DNA of 64,000 bases. Origin: Rothia nasimurium (GTDB lineage: Bacteria; Actinomycetota; Actinomycetes; Actinomycetales; Micrococcaceae). Where the stretch lies: the NCBI RefSeq assembly GCF_928392795.1, contig NZ_CAKMTJ010000003.1, forward strand, positions 1 to 64,000, read 5' to 3'. A model generated the notes under the pieces. The model ran no database searches. It was given only the letters and a program-made list of their open reading frames with translations, and was not told where the DNA came from. Positions 62,253-64,000 of this stretch are shown in pieces. Made by a program: the position numbers and the translations under genes. Each line of letters opens with the position of its first letter. Positions within the stretch are counted from its first letter, which is position 1.

Positions 62253-62849
62253 TTACTGAGAGCGGAATCCGGCAATAATCTGGGCGGTCCGGCGGATAAA
62301 ACCGCTGTTATAGGCTGTGCCCAGGGCCTCTAGCTCGGCTGCGAGGTTATCTGAGGCCTGGTCGCTACCGGGCACGCGGTAGGTTCCCCGGAGCGAACCG
62401 GGGTCGGCAAAGGCCGCGTCCAGCTTGTTTCTCAGGTCTTCGGGGCTGGTAACAACGATAGCCTCACCGTGGGTCTCCATAACCCGGGAGAACTCGACCT
62501 GGTGGTTATCAACGACCTCATCGAGCTCAGCCACACGCGGCACAGCCAGGGGAATAGCCCCGACCTCACGGGCATCGAGAATTGAGCCCGGGCCGCCCTG
62601 AACCAGCACCACCTTGGCAGCCCGGTAAAGGTCGAGCAGGTCGGCCCGGGGCATGCGTTCGACGGCGTCCGCATGCTGGGGAGGCGCGGTGAAACCGTGC
62701 TGCACCAGAGCAGTAATCTCTGGCCGATCTGCCAGGTAGGAATCAACCCACTGAATCAGCCGGTCAAAATGGTGATGGTCGGTGCCCAGAGACACCACCA
62801 GATCGTAAACCTTAGCCTGGGCGGCGTCGGGGCGCGGGTTTTCTATCAC
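62253..62849 (-). CDS. Alg13/PssE-like glycosyltransferase subunit (GT28 C-terminal domain)
   Basis: 198 residues. It matches the donor-binding C-terminal half of GT28/GT1 enzymes: LVVSLGTDHHHFDRLIQWVDSYL, ALVQHGFT, MPRADLLDLYRAAKVVLVQGGPGSI (HGG-like loop), and DEVVDNHQVEF. In Alg13-Alg14 and bacterial PssD-PssE systems this subunit binds the UDP-sugar and pairs with a membrane subunit, here the gene 9 nt upstream. The HG(G/S) loop reads QGGPGS rather than SHAG. Confidence 0.85.
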   Translation of the reverse strand: MIENPRPDAAQAKVYDLVVSLGTDHHHFDRLIQWVDSYLADRPEITALVQHGFTAPPQHADAVERMPRADLLDLYRAAKVVLVQGGPGSILDAREVGAIPLAVPRVAELDEVVDNHQVEFSRVMETHGEAIVVTSPEDLRNKLDAAFADPGSLRGTYRVPGSDQASDNLAAELEALGTAYNSGFIRRTAQIIAGFRSQ

Positions 62850-62858
62850 GGCAGCCTC

Positions 62859-63308
62859 CTAGAGAATATGGCCGATATTGACGGCTTCGGGGAAGGTTTT
62901 CTTCTGCTCATCCCACTGCACCACAAAGAGGTCGCTCATGGGGTAGCACATGCGACCGGTGAGGGTAGGCATGGTGATACGGTCATAGGCCTCAATGAAG
63001 ACAGTTTTGATGCCTAAGAGTTTGGCGATTAGGAAGAAGGGCACAGCGACCGCGGCTCCCGTAGAGACCACCGCATCGGGCCGCTCCTTACGGAGCACCC
63101 GCCAGGCTACCCCGATATTACGAATAGCGTTGGGAATGTTGCGGGTGGTGGGGAAGTGCACCCAGTAGGTGCGCTCGCCCTTTAGAGCAGCTTTGACTTC
63201 GGGCAGTTCGAAGGTGGCCCAGGCACGGTCGTGTTCTTTCCAGAATTTATCGAGGGCAATGAGCTGGGCCAGGTGGCCGCCAGCGCTTGCGGTGAGGAGT
63301 ACTTTCAT
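62859..63308 (-). CDS. Alg14/PssD-like glycosyltransferase membrane subunit
   Basis: 149 residues. KVLLTASAGGHLAQLIALDKFW is the Gly-rich Alg14/PssD opening; then RTYWVHFPTTRNIPNAIRN, PDAVVSTGAAVAVPFFLIAKLLGIKTVFIEAYDRI, and LFVVQWDEQKKTFP. Such subunits anchor the catalytic partner at the membrane and hold the lipid acceptor. It pairs with the following gene to make one glucosyl- or glucuronosyl-type transferase in a polysaccharide pathway. Start ATG at 63308. Confidence 0.88.
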   Translation of the reverse strand: MKVLLTASAGGHLAQLIALDKFWKEHDRAWATFELPEVKAALKGERTYWVHFPTTRNIPNAIRNIGVAWRVLRKERPDAVVSTGAAVAVPFFLIAKLLGIKTVFIEAYDRITMPTLTGRMCYPMSDLFVVQWDEQKKTFPEAVNIGHIL

Positions 63309-63314
63309 GGCTGC

Positions 63315-64000
63315 TTATTTCTGGGTGGGTGCGTCGAAGTAGACGGGGATGACCTGGGTGGAGCTGGCCGGGGTGAGCTCGTCGAAGAGTCGCTGGGCGC
63401 TCTTGACGGTGCTCTTTGAGGTAAAGGGTAGCAGCAGCACGCGGGTATGGTCGGCGGCAAGCAGGACCTTTGAGGCCGAGGCAGACGCGGGGGCATCGAT
63501 GATGACGGGGGAGTTCTGCTTGATGTGGTCCTTGAGGTTCTCCAGGCCCAGGGCGTTGAAAGTAGCGGCGTCGGCGATGCTGTAGTTGCTGTCGGTGAGG
63601 ACGCCGGTGAGCAGGGAGGTCAGCGAGGCTGCTGCGCGGGGGGTGGGGGAGAAGATGGTGATGCCGCGCAGATCGGCGTTCTTGAGGCGGCCGTCTGCTA
63701 CGCCGATACGGCGCAACAGCTGGGTTGCTGATTCGGTTTCGGCGCCGCGGGCAATGATGGAGACGGGAGCCCCTGAGATTTCTGAGAGGCGCTCTGAGTA
63801 GCCCAGGGTGCGGTTGGTGCGGTCTACAACGTAGGCTGCGAAGATGCCGATGAGCAGGCCCATAGCGCCACCGATGAAGATGGTCTGGGCCAGGCTAAAG
63901 TTTGAGGGGGCGTCGGGCACCTGGGCCTCTGAAATGATGGTGCCGCTGTCGGTAGAAGTTGCTTCTAGGGTCAGAATTGCCTGGTCAACGAGGGCCTTAT
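63315..64000 (-). CDS. Wzz-like chain-length protein with degenerate kinase domain (5' end outside the window)
   Basis: Partial: 227 residues visible, and the frame stays open to the right edge. The sequence shows the end of an extracellular Wzz domain (ALVDQAILTLEA…), one helix (about TIFIGGAMGLLIGIFAAYVV), and a cytoplasmic domain laid out like a BY-kinase. Its Walker A position reads TIFSPTPRAAASLTSLL, lacking GxxGxGK(S/T), and the Walker B-like PVIIDAPAS is followed by ADHTRVLLLPF. No C-terminal Tyr cluster is present. It is probably an inactive, regulatory co-polymerase. It lies 6 nt before the PssD-like gene in one operon. Confidence 0.8.
   Translation of the reverse strand, partial: KALVDQAILTLEATSTDSGTIISEAQVPDAPSNFSLAQTIFIGGAMGLLIGIFAAYVVDRTNRTLGYSERLSEISGAPVSIIARGAETESATQLLRRIGVADGRLKNADLRGITIFSPTPRAAASLTSLLTGVLTDSNYSIADAATFNALGLENLKDHIKQNSPVIIDAPASASASKVLLAADHTRVLLLPFTSKSTVKSAQRLFDELTPASSTQVIPVYFDAPTQK

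Overview
The window looks like a chromosomal segment of a moderately GC-rich actinobacterium, most likely a Micrococcaceae member such as Rothia. This rests on WhiB2 followed by DUF3499, the blocks rsmI-tatD-rsmA-ispE and glmU-prs-rplY-pth, class II FBPase (GlpX) beside DUF4245, TIGR03089, a Pmt-type mannosyltransferase, and many promoters whose -10 box sits 7 nt before an ATG/GTG (leaderless transcripts). The genus call is inference; no database was searched.

Layout. 1-3069: a mobile and decayed region. The 5' end of an IS256-type element cuts an IS3 orfB remnant. Then come two related, convergently oriented 'fragment + small membrane protein' modules, the second cut by an intact IS5-type element with 20-bp terminal repeats. 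3080-23728: mostly core genes: beta-carbonic anhydrase, DUF4245, glpX, FemAB-like, LCP, purE/purK, GtrA, TIGR03089, whiB2, DUF3499, L,D-transpeptidase lipoprotein, DUF1461, pmt, rsmI, tatD, GT87, rsmA and ispE. This block is interrupted at 17.3-18.6 kb by an orphan AbiEi/DUF559-type gene bracketed by mirror-image palindromic repeats. 23808-28744: an AT-richer block with an ABC exporter and three glycosyltransferases. 28821-34139: ABC-F ATPase, low-molecular-weight tyrosine phosphatase, tRNA-Gln(TTG), glmU, prs.

34252-56027 is a large cell-surface glycan locus. It holds many GT2/GT4 glycosyltransferases, a CMP-nonulosonate synthetase, an unusual CBS-NeuB-SAF-TIM-barrel fusion, a Wzy-like membrane protein, a PqqD/nucleotidyltransferase pair, a Wzz/BY-kinase, and dTDP-rhamnose genes (rmlA, rmlB and an rmlC-rmlD fusion). 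56335-62164 returns to core genes (rplY, pth, sufS, sufU, a TagD-like enzyme, DUF2505) with one more glycosyltransferase between pth and sufS. The right end (62253-64000) enters another polysaccharide locus with an Alg13/Alg14-like pair and a Wzz-like protein whose kinase domain looks degenerate.

Together the genes suggest a cell that builds a complex envelope glycan containing a nonulosonic (sialic-type) acid and rhamnose. Polymer assembly is probably controlled by tyrosine phosphorylation (BY-kinase plus LMW phosphatase). The glycan genes alternate between core-like GC and distinctly AT-rich blocks, which points to repeated acquisition at junctions beside housekeeping genes: the ispE 3' end, downstream of prs, and inside rmlD.
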